This document shows positions 25,398-34,566 of a DNA stretch of 64,000 bases, one piece after another (position 1 is the stretch's first letter; the number at the start of each line of letters is the position of its first letter). The translations under genes and the position numbers were made by a program. The notes below the pieces were generated by a model that worked only from the letters and a program-made list of their open reading frames with translations, was not told where the DNA came from and did not search any database. The DNA is from Streptomyces coacervatus (GTDB lineage Bacteria > Actinomycetota > Actinomycetes > Streptomycetales > Streptomycetaceae), in NCBI RefSeq assembly GCF_029223485.1, contig NZ_JARHTP010000006.1, positions 310,001-374,000 of the forward strand, given 5' to 3'.

Positions 25398-26198
25398 TCA
25401 CACGGCTCGGTCGTGGCTGCGGGCGACGGTGAGTGCGTACGGTCCTTCGACGATGTGGCAGGCAAAGCTCCACCTCTCGTTCCGAACGTTCCTGATGTTC
25501 TCGGCCCCGGTGCGTGCGCGGGTCGCCACCAGGTCGTAGGTGGCCGACTTGTGCCGTCCGCCCTCCGTACGCCGCGGCAGGAACCCGTGCGCGGCGAAGT
25601 CGAGGCTCAGGCCGAGTCCGACCGCCTTCGCGTACGCCTCCTTCAGCGTGCACAGGCGCACCAGCTCGGCCTCCTGTTCCGCCTCCGGAAGGGATGCGAG
25701 CCAGGCGCGCTCCTCGGGGCTGCAATGGTGTCTGCGCAGAGCGTCGGCGGCCGGGAGTCGCCGGTCCGCCCGCTCCGCGTCCACGCCGATCCGCCCGCCG
25801 CGGCAGAGCCCCACCAGGATCAGATCGTCGGTGTGGCTGAGGCTGATGCCCATGCCGGGCCGGCCGTCGAGCGTGGGACGACCCCCCGGTTCGCGGGCCA
25901 GGGCGATCCGGGACGGTACGGTGCCGAGCGCCGCGGCGGCGACCTCCTTGGCCAGCAGCCTCGACGCCAGCAGCCGGTCCCGTACGTGCGGATGCCGAAG
26001 CGCTGCGAGCCGACGCCGGTCGGCCGGATCCAGCCCGGGCGGGGGCGTTTGGCCGTCCCACCCGGCCGGGAGCCAGTCGGCGACGGAACCCCACGCCAAC
26101 ACCGTTCCGTATACGGCGAGTTGGTGACGTACGGCCCCCAGCGGATCTCTCGCGCTCAACGGCGCGTCGCGGAACGGGTCCTGGCGAACTCCGTCCAC
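25398..26198 (-). CDS. 4'-phosphopantetheinyl transferase (Sfp type)
   Basis: The 266-residue product matches Sfp-type size. It shows GISLSHTDD, the metal-binding GVDAE and the catalytic block CTLKEAYAKAVGLGL. It transfers phosphopantetheine from CoA to carrier-protein serines. In this window it could activate the type II ACP (Ser41), the NRPS carrier domains, or both. The GTG at 26198 has GAGGAG eight nt upstream and overlaps the previous gene by 43 nt. A TTG at 26159 would give a 4-nt stop-start overlap instead. Confidence 0.93.
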   Translation of the reverse strand: MDGVRQDPFRDAPLSARDPLGAVRHQLAVYGTVLAWGSVADWLPAGWDGQTPPPGLDPADRRRLAALRHPHVRDRLLASRLLAKEVAAAALGTVPSRIALAREPGGRPTLDGRPGMGISLSHTDDLILVGLCRGGRIGVDAERADRRLPAADALRRHHCSPEERAWLASLPEAEQEAELVRLCTLKEAYAKAVGLGLSLDFAAHGFLPRRTEGGRHKSATYDLVATRARTGAENIRNVRNERWSFACHIVEGPYALTVARSHDRAV

Positions 26199-26458
26199 AG
26201 CAACAGCTCCTCATCCGTCAACGGCAGCCCCCTGATGACACGTTCAGGATGCCCGGGGCCGGGTCCCCGCAGGGCAGGGCCCCTCGGCGTTTCCTCGGCG
26301 CCGCGCTCCCCTGCCGCGTACCACGTCCGGCCGAGTTCGATGAAGCCACGCCATGTCCCGAGGACCACCCGGCGGATCAGCAGGGTGGTCCGCAGCCGCA
26401 GGACGTACGGATGGAGAAAGAAACGTAGGTGTCTTGCGGTTCTTGCGGTTCTTGCCAT
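26156..26458 (-). CDS. Small basic protein, DUF6059-like
   Basis: The 100-residue product has an Arg-rich N-terminal half with hydrophobic stretches, then PGPGHPERV and LPLTDEELLLWTEF. That resembles the PGHPERL...PLT-x-x-E pattern of DUF6059 proteins often found in Streptomyces biosynthetic clusters. The function is unknown. The ATG at 26458 is chosen because the upstream 21 codons look non-coding. It is the first gene of a short group with the phosphopantetheinyl transferase and TetR genes. Confidence 0.6.
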   Translation of the reverse strand: MARTARTARHLRFFLHPYVLRLRTTLLIRRVVLGTWRGFIELGRTWYAAGERGAEETPRGPALRGPGPGHPERVIRGLPLTDEELLLWTEFARTRSATRR

Positions 26459-26501
26459 CTGGCAGCCCCCTCCCCGACTCACCCACGAGTATATGCATGA
26501 C

Positions 26502-26523
26502 TGACTCAATGAATGAATCATTC
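26502..26523. promoter_or_regulatory. Possible MarR operator
   Basis: TGACTCAATGAATGAATCATTC contains the palindrome GAATGAATCATTC (26511-26523) and a TGACT half-site related to the operators at 34511 and 48510. It lies between the DUF6059-like start and the 3' end of the MarR gene at 26554. Confidence 0.45.
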
Positions 26524-26553
26524 CAGCATTTTGGGAGGGGACCGGCGGAGGGG

Positions 26554-27006
26554 TCAGATGCCGTCCGACATCTCTCTGAGTGCGTCCCGCAGCTCCGACT
26601 GGCGCTCGGCGGGCATCGCCTTCAGACCGGGCACCTCCGAGAAGAGCCGCGTCTCGAGTGCGGTCCGGGTGCGTCGGCCCTTCGTGGTGAGCGCGAGCTG
26701 TTTGATCCTTCGGTCGCTCGGGCTCACCCGTCGCTCCACCAGGCCGGCGTCCTCCAACTGGTCTGCGATGGAGGTGACGTAGGAGGCGTCGACCTGCAGG
26801 TCCACGGCGATCTCCCGCATGGACCGCGGCTCGCCGATGAGCCGGACGGTCTTGGCCTGCTGCGGTGTGAGGCCGAACGACGCGGCCGTCTCGGCGTAGT
26901 GGTCCCGCAGCCTTCCGAAAAGTGCGTAGAAGAGCTCGAAGATCTCTCCCTGCAGCAGGACGTCACCGGGGGATTCGGCGGGTTTCCGGGTGGCGCGAGG
27001 ACTCAT
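26554..27006 (-). CDS. MarR family transcriptional regulator
   Basis: The 150-residue product has the MarR winged helix: FGLTPQQAKTVRLI, SMREIAVDLQVDASYVTSI, LVERR, and the wing SPSDRRIKQLALTTKG. It is a close paralog of the MarR protein encoded at 34567. The ATG at 27006 overlaps the stop of the upstream gene in ATGA, so the two are translationally coupled. It probably represses its own operon or the exporter genes in response to the pathway product. Confidence 0.93.
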   Translation of the reverse strand: MSPRATRKPAESPGDVLLQGEIFELFYALFGRLRDHYAETAASFGLTPQQAKTVRLIGEPRSMREIAVDLQVDASYVTSIADQLEDAGLVERRVSPSDRRIKQLALTTKGRRTRTALETRLFSEVPGLKAMPAERQSELRDALREMSDGI

Positions 27007-28172
27007 TCCAGAATCGTACTCGTCCCGGTGACCGCGCCAGGATGCTCCGGCCAGCCCCCTTCCGGTGCTACGGCGGCCGCCCGCCACCACCAGTCCTCGG
27101 GCTGATCGGCGGCGGGCTCGAAGGGGGCGCCGGGGCGGGGTGTGGCGATCCGTGCGCCCAGCTCCCGCGCGGCTGCCACCGTGCCCTCCGCGGGTTCCGC
27201 CCAGGGGTGCGGTGCGAGGTCGAAGGTGCCCCAGTGGATCGGCAGCATGACGCCCGAGGGTGTGCCGCCGGACAGGTCGGCGTGCGCGCGCATGCCTTCG
27301 GCGGGCGTCATGTGGTTGGCGGGCCAGAGCTCGCTGTAGGCACCGACCTGGATCATCGTCGCGTCGAACGGGCCGTGCCGTTCGCCGATCTCCGTGAATC
27401 CGGGGAAGTACCCGGTGTCACCGCTGTGATAGACGCGGTGCTCGTCCCCGCCGACCACCCAGGACGCCCACAGGGTCGGCCGGCGGCCGAGCGGTCCGCG
27501 CCCGCAGAAGTGCCGCGCGGGTACGGCGGTCAGGGTCAGTCCTGCCACTTGGGCCGACTCGTTCCAGTCCAGCTCGCACAGCCGCTGGGACGGAACACCC
27601 CAGTGCTCCAGGTGCGCGCCGACGCCGAGCGGTACGGCGAAGACCACGTCGTGGTCCACGAGAGTGCGGATGGTCGGCATGTCCAAGTGGTCGTAGTGGT
27701 CATGGGAGATGACGACCACGTCGAGGCCGGTCAGCGATTCCAGCGGCACCGGCGGCGGGTGCAGCCGCCGGGGTCCCACGAAGTCGAACGGCGAGCAGCG
27801 CTCGCTCCACACCGGGTCGAACAGCACCCGCCGCCCGTCGATCTCGGCCAGGACCGTGGCATGTCCCATCCAGGTCAGGCGCAGCCCGGAGACGGGCGGT
27901 ACGGCGAGGTCCGCGAGTGTGTTCCCGTACACGGGAACGGGTCGCTCCGGCTTGCGTCCGGGCAGCGCAGACGCCCGCATCTGGACCGGCAGCGCCCTGA
28001 CCAGACCGCGGAGACTGGGCCGGTCAGGGGGGCCGAGGGGGTTGTTGAACGCTCCCTCGGAGTAGTTCGGCGACTGCTCGATCCGCCGCAGTCGTGCGCC
28101 TGCGGGATCCGCCCCGAAGGCGGCGGGCCAGGACGGTACGAGCCCGGACAGCTGCCGGCCGACGCCGGTCAT
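27003..28172 (-). CDS. MBL-fold metallo-hydrolase, NAPE-PLD/UlaG-like
   Basis: The 389-residue product has the metallo-beta-lactamase metal motif SHDHYDHLD, GDTGYF and LPIHWGTFDL, typical of the NAPE-hydrolysing phospholipase D-like branch. Such enzymes hydrolyse phosphodiesters, lactones or thioesters with two metal ions. In type II clusters some MBL proteins act as thioesterases, but this branch is different. Its stop overlaps the MarR start. Resistance or general metabolism are equally plausible roles. Confidence 0.88.
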   Translation of the reverse strand: MTGVGRQLSGLVPSWPAAFGADPAGARLRRIEQSPNYSEGAFNNPLGPPDRPSLRGLVRALPVQMRASALPGRKPERPVPVYGNTLADLAVPPVSGLRLTWMGHATVLAEIDGRRVLFDPVWSERCSPFDFVGPRRLHPPPVPLESLTGLDVVVISHDHYDHLDMPTIRTLVDHDVVFAVPLGVGAHLEHWGVPSQRLCELDWNESAQVAGLTLTAVPARHFCGRGPLGRRPTLWASWVVGGDEHRVYHSGDTGYFPGFTEIGERHGPFDATMIQVGAYSELWPANHMTPAEGMRAHADLSGGTPSGVMLPIHWGTFDLAPHPWAEPAEGTVAAARELGARIATPRPGAPFEPAADQPEDWWWRAAAVAPEGGWPEHPGAVTGTSTILE

Positions 28173-28216
28173 GGAACCTCCTGGCAGAGGAAGAGCAGAA
28201 GAAGAGCAGAAGAAGA

Positions 28217-28290
28217 CGCTCTGCGGCGCGAGCCGGCCGGAAGTGCGACAGGATGTCGCGCCGGTTCGCGCCGGTTCGCGCCGCAGAGCG
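28217..28290. terminator. Long-loop hairpin between methyltransferase and MBL genes
   Basis: The arms CGCTCTGCGGCGCG (28217-28230) and CGCGCCGCAGAGCG (28277-28290) form a 14-bp perfect stem with a 46-nt loop that contains a tandem CGCGCCGGTT. It probably attenuates read-through from the methyltransferase gene. Confidence 0.6.
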
Positions 28291-28304
28291 GTCGGCGGGG
28301 GCGG

Positions 28305-29342
28305 TCAGATTGCCTCGGCCTCCAGCAACCCCATGTTCCGCGGGCCTTCGATCTCGCGTACGGGGCGGAAGCCGGTCTCGGCGAGCAGGGCCCCGTACTC
28401 GTTGGAGCTTCGTTCGCGGCCGCCGAGGACGACCAGCATGACCAGGTCGAAGATCTTGCCCATGTGGGGTGAGTCGTCGTCGGGCAGGAAGCGCTCGAAG
28501 ATGAGGAGGCGGCCGCCGGGGCTCATCGCCGCCCGTACGTTGCGCAGGATCGCCGCCGCGTCTCCGTCCCCCCAGTTGTGCAGGACGCGCGAGAGCAGAT
28601 AGACGTCACCGCCGGCCGGGGCCCGGTCCAGGAAGCTCCCTGCGGCCAGGGAGCACCGTTCGCGCACCGGCCCGTCCAGTTCCTGTTCCGCCTGGGTGAT
28701 CGCCTCGGGCAGGTCGAACAACGTCCCGGACAGATGCGGGTGCCGGGACAGGATGCTCACCAGGAGCGCACCGGTGCCCCCGCCCACGTCCACCACATGC
28801 TTGTAGGGCCCGAAGTCGAAGGATTCGGCCACCGGCGGCACGATCGCGGCGCCGCCCATGACCCGGTTGAAGTTCTCCGAACCCGCCGGGTGATCGCTGA
28901 GATAGTCGTAGAACGTCTTCCCGTAGATCTCGTCGAACGCCGGGCGGCCCGTCCGCGCCGAATGGAGGACCTCTCCCCAGGACCGGAAGGTCTCCTCGCC
29001 GAAGAGCAGCGCCGAGTACTTCTGCGTTCCCGGTACGCCGTCGCGGAGCAGTTGACCCGCCGTGTCGAGGGCGAACCTCCGGTCACCGAGGCCCCGGAAC
29101 ACTCCGAAGGAGGAGAGCGTCCGCATGATCCGGTAGAGGGCGTCGGGGTCGAGGCCGGTGGCCTCGGCGAGTTCCTCCGAGGTCCGCGGGCCGTCGGCGA
29201 GACGGTCGGCGATGTCGAACCTGGCCACCGTGTACACGGCCTGCGCCACCCACGGGCTGGTCAGGATGCGCAGCAGGTTCTCCGAGCCGGCAGGCGGTCC
29301 GCCGGGGCCGGGTGCCTGCGTCTGTGAAGGGTTCTCGGTCAC
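28305..29342 (-). CDS. O-methyltransferase, plant-OMT/TcmO-like family
   Basis: The 345-residue product has an N-terminal winged-helix dimerization region (AVYTVARFDIADRLADGPRT), the SAM motif HVVDVGGGTGALL and the catalytic-base region LLSRVLHNWGDGDA. This family methylates phenolic hydroxyls of aromatic polyketides. It is the only clear O-methyltransferase in the polyketide cluster, although SAM supply genes are present. The start is a GTG at 29342, 24 nt from the MFS stop, so the two are likely co-transcribed. Confidence 0.95.
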   Translation of the reverse strand: MTENPSQTQAPGPGGPPAGSENLLRILTSPWVAQAVYTVARFDIADRLADGPRTSEELAEATGLDPDALYRIMRTLSSFGVFRGLGDRRFALDTAGQLLRDGVPGTQKYSALLFGEETFRSWGEVLHSARTGRPAFDEIYGKTFYDYLSDHPAGSENFNRVMGGAAIVPPVAESFDFGPYKHVVDVGGGTGALLVSILSRHPHLSGTLFDLPEAITQAEQELDGPVRERCSLAAGSFLDRAPAGGDVYLLSRVLHNWGDGDAAAILRNVRAAMSPGGRLLIFERFLPDDDSPHMGKIFDLVMLVVLGGRERSSNEYGALLAETGFRPVREIEGPRNMGLLEAEAI

Positions 29343-29366
29343 GGCAACTCCCTTGTCTCGACTGTC

Positions 29367-30860
29367 TCAACGCGCGATCTGGACGTCGCCCTGGTCCTCC
29401 AGCACGACCATGGGCGGCAGGGTGGTGGGCTTGATGCGGCCGATCAGCAGGGCTGTCAGCACCGCGCCGGCGATCAGCAGACCGCCACCGACGGCGAACG
29501 CGAGATGTGTGCCGCCGAGCAGCGCGACCTTGGGCGCCGCGCCACCGTGCAGAAGGTGGCCGGTGCGCGAGGAGTTGACCGTGATCAGTACGCCGAGGCC
29601 GATCGCGCCGCCCACCTGCTGGCTCGCGTTCAGCAGACCGGAGGCGAGGCCCGCCTGGTGCTCCGGTACGTCGTTGACTCCGGCGATGTTGATGGAGAAC
29701 GAGGTCCAGGCGATCCCGACGGCCATGAGGACGAACCCGGGGAAGATGGTCGACCAGTACTTCCCGTCCATGGGGGCGTTGGCGAACCAGAACATGCCGG
29801 ATGCGAGGAAAAGCATGCCGCCGGTCATGATCGGCCGGACGCCGATCCTGGGGATCAGCGGAGCCGCCGTACCGAAACCGAGGAAGATACCGACGAAGAA
29901 GCCCATGTAGCTCAGCCCGGCCCGCATCGGCGAGTAGCCCAGGATCTGCTGGATGTAGAGCGTCAGCAGGAAGAAGGTGCCGAAGTTCGCCGAGGCCATC
30001 AGGACCTGGCCGATGTTGGCCATCGTCGGGCCGCGCCGCTTGAAGAAGGACAGCGGGACCAGCGGGTCGTCGGCGACGCGCTCCCGGACCAGGAAGCCCG
30101 CGAGCAGCACGGCCGCCGCGACGAAGCTCGCCACCGAGGCCGTCGAACCCCATCCGTGGTCGGAGGCGTGCAGCAGGCCGTAGACGAGGATCGACGAACC
30201 CGACGTGATGGTCACCGCTCCGATCACGTCGAACCCGCGGGTGCCGGTGCGACGGCTCTCGGGTGCGATACGGGGCAGGAGCAGAAGCGGGATCAGCGCC
30301 ACCGGAAGGTTGACGAAGAAGATCCAGCGCCAGTTGACGAGATCGGTGATCACGCCGCTGAGGACCACGCCCGTGGCACCGCCGAGGCCGGTCAGCGCAC
30401 CCCACAGGCCCAGGGCACGGGTCCGCTCCTTGGGGTCGGTGAACAGGACGGCCACCATGGACAGCGCGGCGGGTGCCGCGAGGGCGCCGCCGAGGCCCTG
30501 GAGCGCGCGGGAGCCGATCAGCATGCCCTGGCTCTGGGCCACTCCGTTGCCGAGCGAACCGAGTGCGAACACCAGGGTGCCGACCATGAAGATGCGCTTT
30601 CGGCCCAGCGTGTCGGCGAGCCGGCCGCCCAGCAGCAGGAACCCGCCGAAGGCGACCACATAGGAGTTGACGACCCAGGCGAGGTTCGCCAGCGAGAAAC
30701 CGAGATCCGCCCGGATGGACGGCAGCGCCACGTTCACGACCGTGTCGTCGAGGAGCAGCATGAACTGCACGAGGCAGAGCAGTATCAGGATCTGCCATCG
30801 CCGCGGGTTGGGCGTCGCGAGCCCCGCGCTCGTGCCCGGCAGCGGAACTGTTTCAGTCAT
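29367..30860 (-). CDS. MFS multidrug exporter, DHA2 (14-TMS) family
   Basis: The 497-residue product has 14 predicted hydrophobic segments. The family motif A variant GGRLADTLGRKR lies between helices 2 and 3, motif D1-like LDDTVVNVALPSI in helix 1, and motif C-like GALTGLGGATGVVLSG in helix 5. It should export the polyketide or confer resistance by proton antiport. The ATG at 30860 sits at the family start. The SDR gene upstream reads in the same direction. Confidence 0.95.
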   Translation of the reverse strand: MTETVPLPGTSAGLATPNPRRWQILILLCLVQFMLLLDDTVVNVALPSIRADLGFSLANLAWVVNSYVVAFGGFLLLGGRLADTLGRKRIFMVGTLVFALGSLGNGVAQSQGMLIGSRALQGLGGALAAPAALSMVAVLFTDPKERTRALGLWGALTGLGGATGVVLSGVITDLVNWRWIFFVNLPVALIPLLLLPRIAPESRRTGTRGFDVIGAVTITSGSSILVYGLLHASDHGWGSTASVASFVAAAVLLAGFLVRERVADDPLVPLSFFKRRGPTMANIGQVLMASANFGTFFLLTLYIQQILGYSPMRAGLSYMGFFVGIFLGFGTAAPLIPRIGVRPIMTGGMLFLASGMFWFANAPMDGKYWSTIFPGFVLMAVGIAWTSFSINIAGVNDVPEHQAGLASGLLNASQQVGGAIGLGVLITVNSSRTGHLLHGGAAPKVALLGGTHLAFAVGGGLLIAGAVLTALLIGRIKPTTLPPMVVLEDQGDVQIAR

Positions 30861-30922
30861 GGAGTTTCTCTTCCTGTCCAGTGCTGTCACGTGGTGCGGA
30901 TGACGGAACTTCCCGGGGTGGC

Positions 30923-31810
30923 TCAGGGCTCCCGGTCCGGTGTGGGCTGCGTGGTCAGGCGCTCGCTGAACGCCCACAGACGTTGCAGGACCTCCGGGTC
31001 GGCGATCGCCTTCGCGGGCTTCGCCGGGTTGCTCTTGCGGAAGTAGAGGCCGCTGACGCCCTCGAACTCGGGCTCCACGGCGAGCCGGACGAGGTGGCTC
31101 GCGGACTGGGCGGCGGTCGGCGCGAAGCGCAGGAAGCGCCGGACCACCTTGAACATGCCGACATTCGCGTCGTCGAGCAGGCCGGTCCGCGTCAGTCCGG
31201 GCTCTACGGAGTTGACGGTCACTCCGCTGTCGGCCAGCCGCCGGGCGGCCGACTTCGAGTGGGCGACGACGGCGAACTTGGAGCGGGCGTAGGCCTGGAA
31301 GGCGTCGTACGACCGCGGCGAGACGAGGTCGTCCCAGTCCATCCGGGCGCGGCCGTGGATCCCGGAGGCGACGTTGACCACGCGGGCCGGCGCGTTCGCG
31401 GTGAGCGTCTCCGCGAGGAGCGAGGTGAGCAGGAACAGCGAGAGGTAGTTGGTCGCGAACTGCAGCTCGATGCCGTCCGGCGAGGTCCGGTGCGCCTTCT
31501 CGATGGTGCCCGCGTTGTTGATCAGGACGTTCAGACCGGGCAGTTGCTCCCTGACGTCCTCGGCCAGCCGCCTGATCTCCGTCTGCGAGGAGAGGTCGGC
31601 TTGGAACAGGGTCAGCCGGGCCGCGGGAAACTCCTCGCTGAGCGTGCGCAGCGCGGCCTGTCCGCGGGCCGGTGACCGGCAGACGAGGCCCACGGCGGCG
31701 CCGCGTGCGGCAAGTCCGCGTGCGGTCTCCAGTCCGATCCCCGAACTGGCCCCGGTGACCAGGCAGATCCGGTTCTGCGACGACGGTTCGCCCGTCGTTC
31801 GTCCGGTCAT
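30923..31810 (-). CDS. Short-chain dehydrogenase/reductase, retinol-dehydrogenase-like
   Basis: The 295-residue product has TGASSGIG for cofactor binding, NNAG, a Ser in VASGIHG and the YARSK catalytic pair. It resembles the RDH/WWOX group more than polyketide ketoreductases of the ActIII type. It reduces or oxidises a carbonyl/alcohol with NAD(P)(H). It lies in the export/tailoring operon and is probably a tailoring enzyme. Confidence 0.92.
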   Translation of the reverse strand: MTGRTTGEPSSQNRICLVTGASSGIGLETARGLAARGAAVGLVCRSPARGQAALRTLSEEFPAARLTLFQADLSSQTEIRRLAEDVREQLPGLNVLINNAGTIEKAHRTSPDGIELQFATNYLSLFLLTSLLAETLTANAPARVVNVASGIHGRARMDWDDLVSPRSYDAFQAYARSKFAVVAHSKSAARRLADSGVTVNSVEPGLTRTGLLDDANVGMFKVVRRFLRFAPTAAQSASHLVRLAVEPEFEGVSGLYFRKSNPAKPAKAIADPEVLQRLWAFSERLTTQPTPDREP

Positions 31811-31880
31811 GTGGAGGAGCTCCTCTCTCGACGAATTGCCGTGCGGTTCGCTGAATTTCCGTGCGGTTCGCTCGCGGGCG

Positions 31881-32693
31881 TCATGACGCCCCCGCCGCCC
31901 GCGCCCGGCGCAGGCCGAACACGACCCACAGCTGAAGCAGCAGGAGCAGCACCGCGAGGCAGGCCCCCGAGGCCGCGAGCCGCACCGCGTCGCCCTGGAT
32001 CAGGCCCCGCCCGGACTCAAGGAGCACGGTGAACGGGTTGACCCGCGCAACCGCCCGCAGCCAGGGCGCGAGCAGGGCCACCGGGGCGAAGACCGGTGCG
32101 AGGTAGACCAGGAGGAAGGCGACGAGCTGGGCCAGCGGGGCGGCCTGCATGGTCCTGAACCGCAGCGCGATCCCGCAGCTCCACAGCGCCCCGGCGGCCG
32201 CCAGCAGCTCGCTCATCACGAAGAACAGCAGCAGCTCGACGGGGCCGGCGCTCACCCGCATCCCGGCCGCGGCCCCCAGGGCGTACAGGATGACCGTGAC
32301 CACCGGTGCGCGGCCCATCGCGGTCAGGACGTACCCCCACACGACCGCCTGCTGGTTGCGCGCGCTGAGCAGGAACCTGCGCGCGACACCGGTCTCGAAG
32401 TCGCGGGCGAGCGCGAGACCGCTGAAGATCCCGGTGAAGACCGCGCCCTGCAGCGCCACGAAGACGTACTCGAACGCCGTGTAGCCGTCGTGGAAGTCGA
32501 AACCCCGCTGCCCGGCGAGGACGGAGAGCCCGCCGGCGAACGCGATGAAGAAGACCAGGGGTGCGGCCACCGGAGGCATGAACAGGGAGGGTGTCGTGAA
32601 CGCCGCGCGGAGGTTGCGCGCCGCGATCCCGAGCGCGACATGGCTGCTGCCGGTCCGCTGTACGACGGCGGCATGGGTGGTGGTGGCGGTCAT
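31881..32693 (-). CDS. ABC-2 type transporter permease (DrrB-like)
   Basis: The 270-residue integral membrane protein has about six hydrophobic segments and the ABC-2 motif region LAPVFAPVALLAPWLRAVARVN. The ATG at 32693 overlaps the stop of the preceding permease in ATGA. With the second permease and the ATPase it forms a daunorubicin-type exporter. Two different permease genes suggest a heterodimeric membrane channel. Confidence 0.92.
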   Translation of the reverse strand: MTATTTHAAVVQRTGSSHVALGIAARNLRAAFTTPSLFMPPVAAPLVFFIAFAGGLSVLAGQRGFDFHDGYTAFEYVFVALQGAVFTGIFSGLALARDFETGVARRFLLSARNQQAVVWGYVLTAMGRAPVVTVILYALGAAAGMRVSAGPVELLLFFVMSELLAAAGALWSCGIALRFRTMQAAPLAQLVAFLLVYLAPVFAPVALLAPWLRAVARVNPFTVLLESGRGLIQGDAVRLAASGACLAVLLLLLQLWVVFGLRRARAAGAS

Positions 32694-33463
32694 ACCGTCA
32701 CCGTCCGGGTGCTCAGGCGCCCCACCGTCAGGGACACCGTGACGGCGGCGAGCCCGGCCGCGATCGCGAAGCCGACTCCGGTGGCGTGTGCGACGTTGCC
32801 GCCGATGAGCGGCGCCCGTACGGCCTCGATGAGGTAGGTCACCGGGTTCCAGGAGGCGAGGGTGCGGAACCATCCGGCCGTCATCAGGTTCCTCGGCATG
32901 AAGAACGAGCTGAACAGCAGCAGGACGAAGGTCAGCGGGAAGGTCGCGAGGACCGCCTCGGAGGAACGGGTGCGCAGGGCCAGAAAGGCACCGCAGGAGC
33001 TGAAGGCCATGCCCATGACGGCACTCAGCGCCACGATCACCACCGCCTCGGCCAAGGAGTGCGGCCACACCCCGACCACGCCGCCGGCGAGCAGGCAGAT
33101 CAGGGACTGGATCACCGCGAGCATCGCGGAACCGCAGAGCTGGGCGAGCACGATCAGCCCCCGGTTCATGGGCGTCAGCAGCAGCCGGCCGAAGAATCCG
33201 CTCTGTACGTCGGACACCAGGTCGAGGCCGGTGTTCACGCCTCCGACCAGCGCGCCCTGGACGAATCCGCCGGCCAGCAGGAAGGAGAAGTACGAGTCCG
33301 TGGGAAACCCGGGGACACGCGTGGACAGGTCGAGGCCGCCGGCGAACAGGGCGAGCAGCAGCACCGGGAAGCCCAGCATGGGGAGGAAGGCGGCGGGCCG
33401 GCGCAGCGTCCGCAGCGCGGAGCGCCGGGCGAGCCAGGCCACCTGGGTCAGCGTCGTGTTCAT
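32690..33463 (-). CDS. ABC-2 type transporter permease (DrrB-like)
   Basis: The 257-residue product has about six membrane segments and the conserved MPRNLMTAGWFRTLASWNPV before the last helix, typical of ABC-2 exporters. Its ATG overlaps the ATPase stop, and its own stop overlaps the next ATG. The three genes are therefore coupled in translation. Confidence 0.92.
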   Translation of the reverse strand: MNTTLTQVAWLARRSALRTLRRPAAFLPMLGFPVLLLALFAGGLDLSTRVPGFPTDSYFSFLLAGGFVQGALVGGVNTGLDLVSDVQSGFFGRLLLTPMNRGLIVLAQLCGSAMLAVIQSLICLLAGGVVGVWPHSLAEAVVIVALSAVMGMAFSSCGAFLALRTRSSEAVLATFPLTFVLLLFSSFFMPRNLMTAGWFRTLASWNPVTYLIEAVRAPLIGGNVAHATGVGFAIAAGLAAVTVSLTVGRLSTRTVTV

Positions 33464-34452
33464 GACGCCATCTCGGGGAGCAGGTCCCCGGCCTCCTGCC
33501 GGCCGTCGCCGGTGAGCGACAGGAACACGTCGTTCAACGTCGGTGCGCGTACTTCGAGTTGCTCGACGACGATGTCCGCGGCGTCCAGGGCCCGGACGAT
33601 CTCGGGCAGTTCGCGGGCCACGCTCGTCACCCGGACGGCGACGGCTCCGGGACGCACCGCGGAGCCGAGCGGGCCGAAGCCCGCCAGCAGGTCGGCCGCG
33701 GCCTGGCGCTGCTCCGCGGTCGGCACGATCTCGATGGCGGGCTGCCCGAACTGGTCCTTGAGGTCGTCCGGCGTCGCTTCGGCGATCATCCGGCCCCGGT
33801 CCACGATGCCGATGCGGCCGGCCAGTACATCGATCTCCTCCAGGTACTGGGAGGTCAGGAAAACCGTCACCCCCTCCTCCGAGGAGAGGCGGCGTATCTG
33901 CTCCCACAGCGCCTCACGGCTCGGCACGTCGAGGCCGTTGGTGGGCTCGTCGAGGAAGAGCACGGCGGGCCGGTGCAGCAGGGCGAGCGCCAGGTCCAGG
34001 CGGCGCTTCATGCCGCCCGAGAAGGTGGACACCTTGTCGCCGGCCCGGTCGGTGAGCCCCACGGCCGCCAGCAGCTCCTCGCTGCGCCGGTTCCGCTCCG
34101 CTCGGCCGAGGCCGTACAGGGCCGCCTGGAGCTTCATGTGCTCCCGGGGGGACAGCAGCGGGTCGAGCGACACGTCCTGCATCGCGACACCGATCGAGCG
34201 GCGCACCCGGCCCGCCTCGGTGACCACGTCATGGCCCGCGACGCGCACCGTGCCCGCGGTCGGCGGCAGCAGTGTGGTCAGGATGTTCACGGTGGTGGAC
34301 TTGCCCGCCCCGTTCGGCCCCAGCAGGCCGTAGATCTCACCGTGGCCGACGTGCAGATCGAGACCGTCGAGGGCACGGCGCCCCTTGGCGAACTCGCGGA
34401 CCAGGCCGGTTACTTCGATGGCGGGTCCGCGGCTTCGTGCACTCAAGTCCAT
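33460..34452 (-). CDS. Daunorubicin-resistance type ABC transporter ATPase (DrrA-like)
   Basis: The 330-residue product has Walker A GPNGAGKST, signature SGGMKRRLDLA, Walker B VLFLDEPTNGLD and a C-terminal DrrA extension ending VRAPTLNDVFLSLTG. It powers the two permeases encoded downstream, for export of the aromatic product or self-resistance. A perfect inverted repeat lies 57-77 nt before its start, which suggests repression by the MarR encoded next to it. Confidence 0.95.
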   Translation of the reverse strand: MDLSARSRGPAIEVTGLVREFAKGRRALDGLDLHVGHGEIYGLLGPNGAGKSTTVNILTTLLPPTAGTVRVAGHDVVTEAGRVRRSIGVAMQDVSLDPLLSPREHMKLQAALYGLGRAERNRRSEELLAAVGLTDRAGDKVSTFSGGMKRRLDLALALLHRPAVLFLDEPTNGLDVPSREALWEQIRRLSSEEGVTVFLTSQYLEEIDVLAGRIGIVDRGRMIAEATPDDLKDQFGQPAIEIVPTAEQRQAAADLLAGFGPLGSAVRPGAVAVRVTSVARELPEIVRALDAADIVVEQLEVRAPTLNDVFLSLTGDGRQEAGDLLPEMAS

Positions 34453-34508
34453 GTTCGGTCCTTCCGGACGGTGACGCCCATGCCAACTGGGATGTGCCCG
34501 ATGATGGT

Positions 34509-34529
34509 ATCAGTCAATGCTTGACTGAT
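34509..34529. promoter_or_regulatory. Probable MarR operator upstream of ABC exporter operon
   Basis: ATCAGTCAA-TGC-TTGACTGAT is a perfect 9-bp inverted repeat with a 3-nt spacer. The core CAGTC-N7-GACTG recurs upstream of the MarR gene at 35064. Confidence 0.8.
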
Positions 34530-34566
34530 TCAAGGGTTATCGCCGTCCGGGGACCTTGACGCCGGC

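Noticed and set aside
30923..31810. SDR as the polyketide ketoreductase
   Set aside because: The sequence pattern is retinol-dehydrogenase-like and the gene is away from the minimal PKS. An ActIII-type ketoreductase is not seen.
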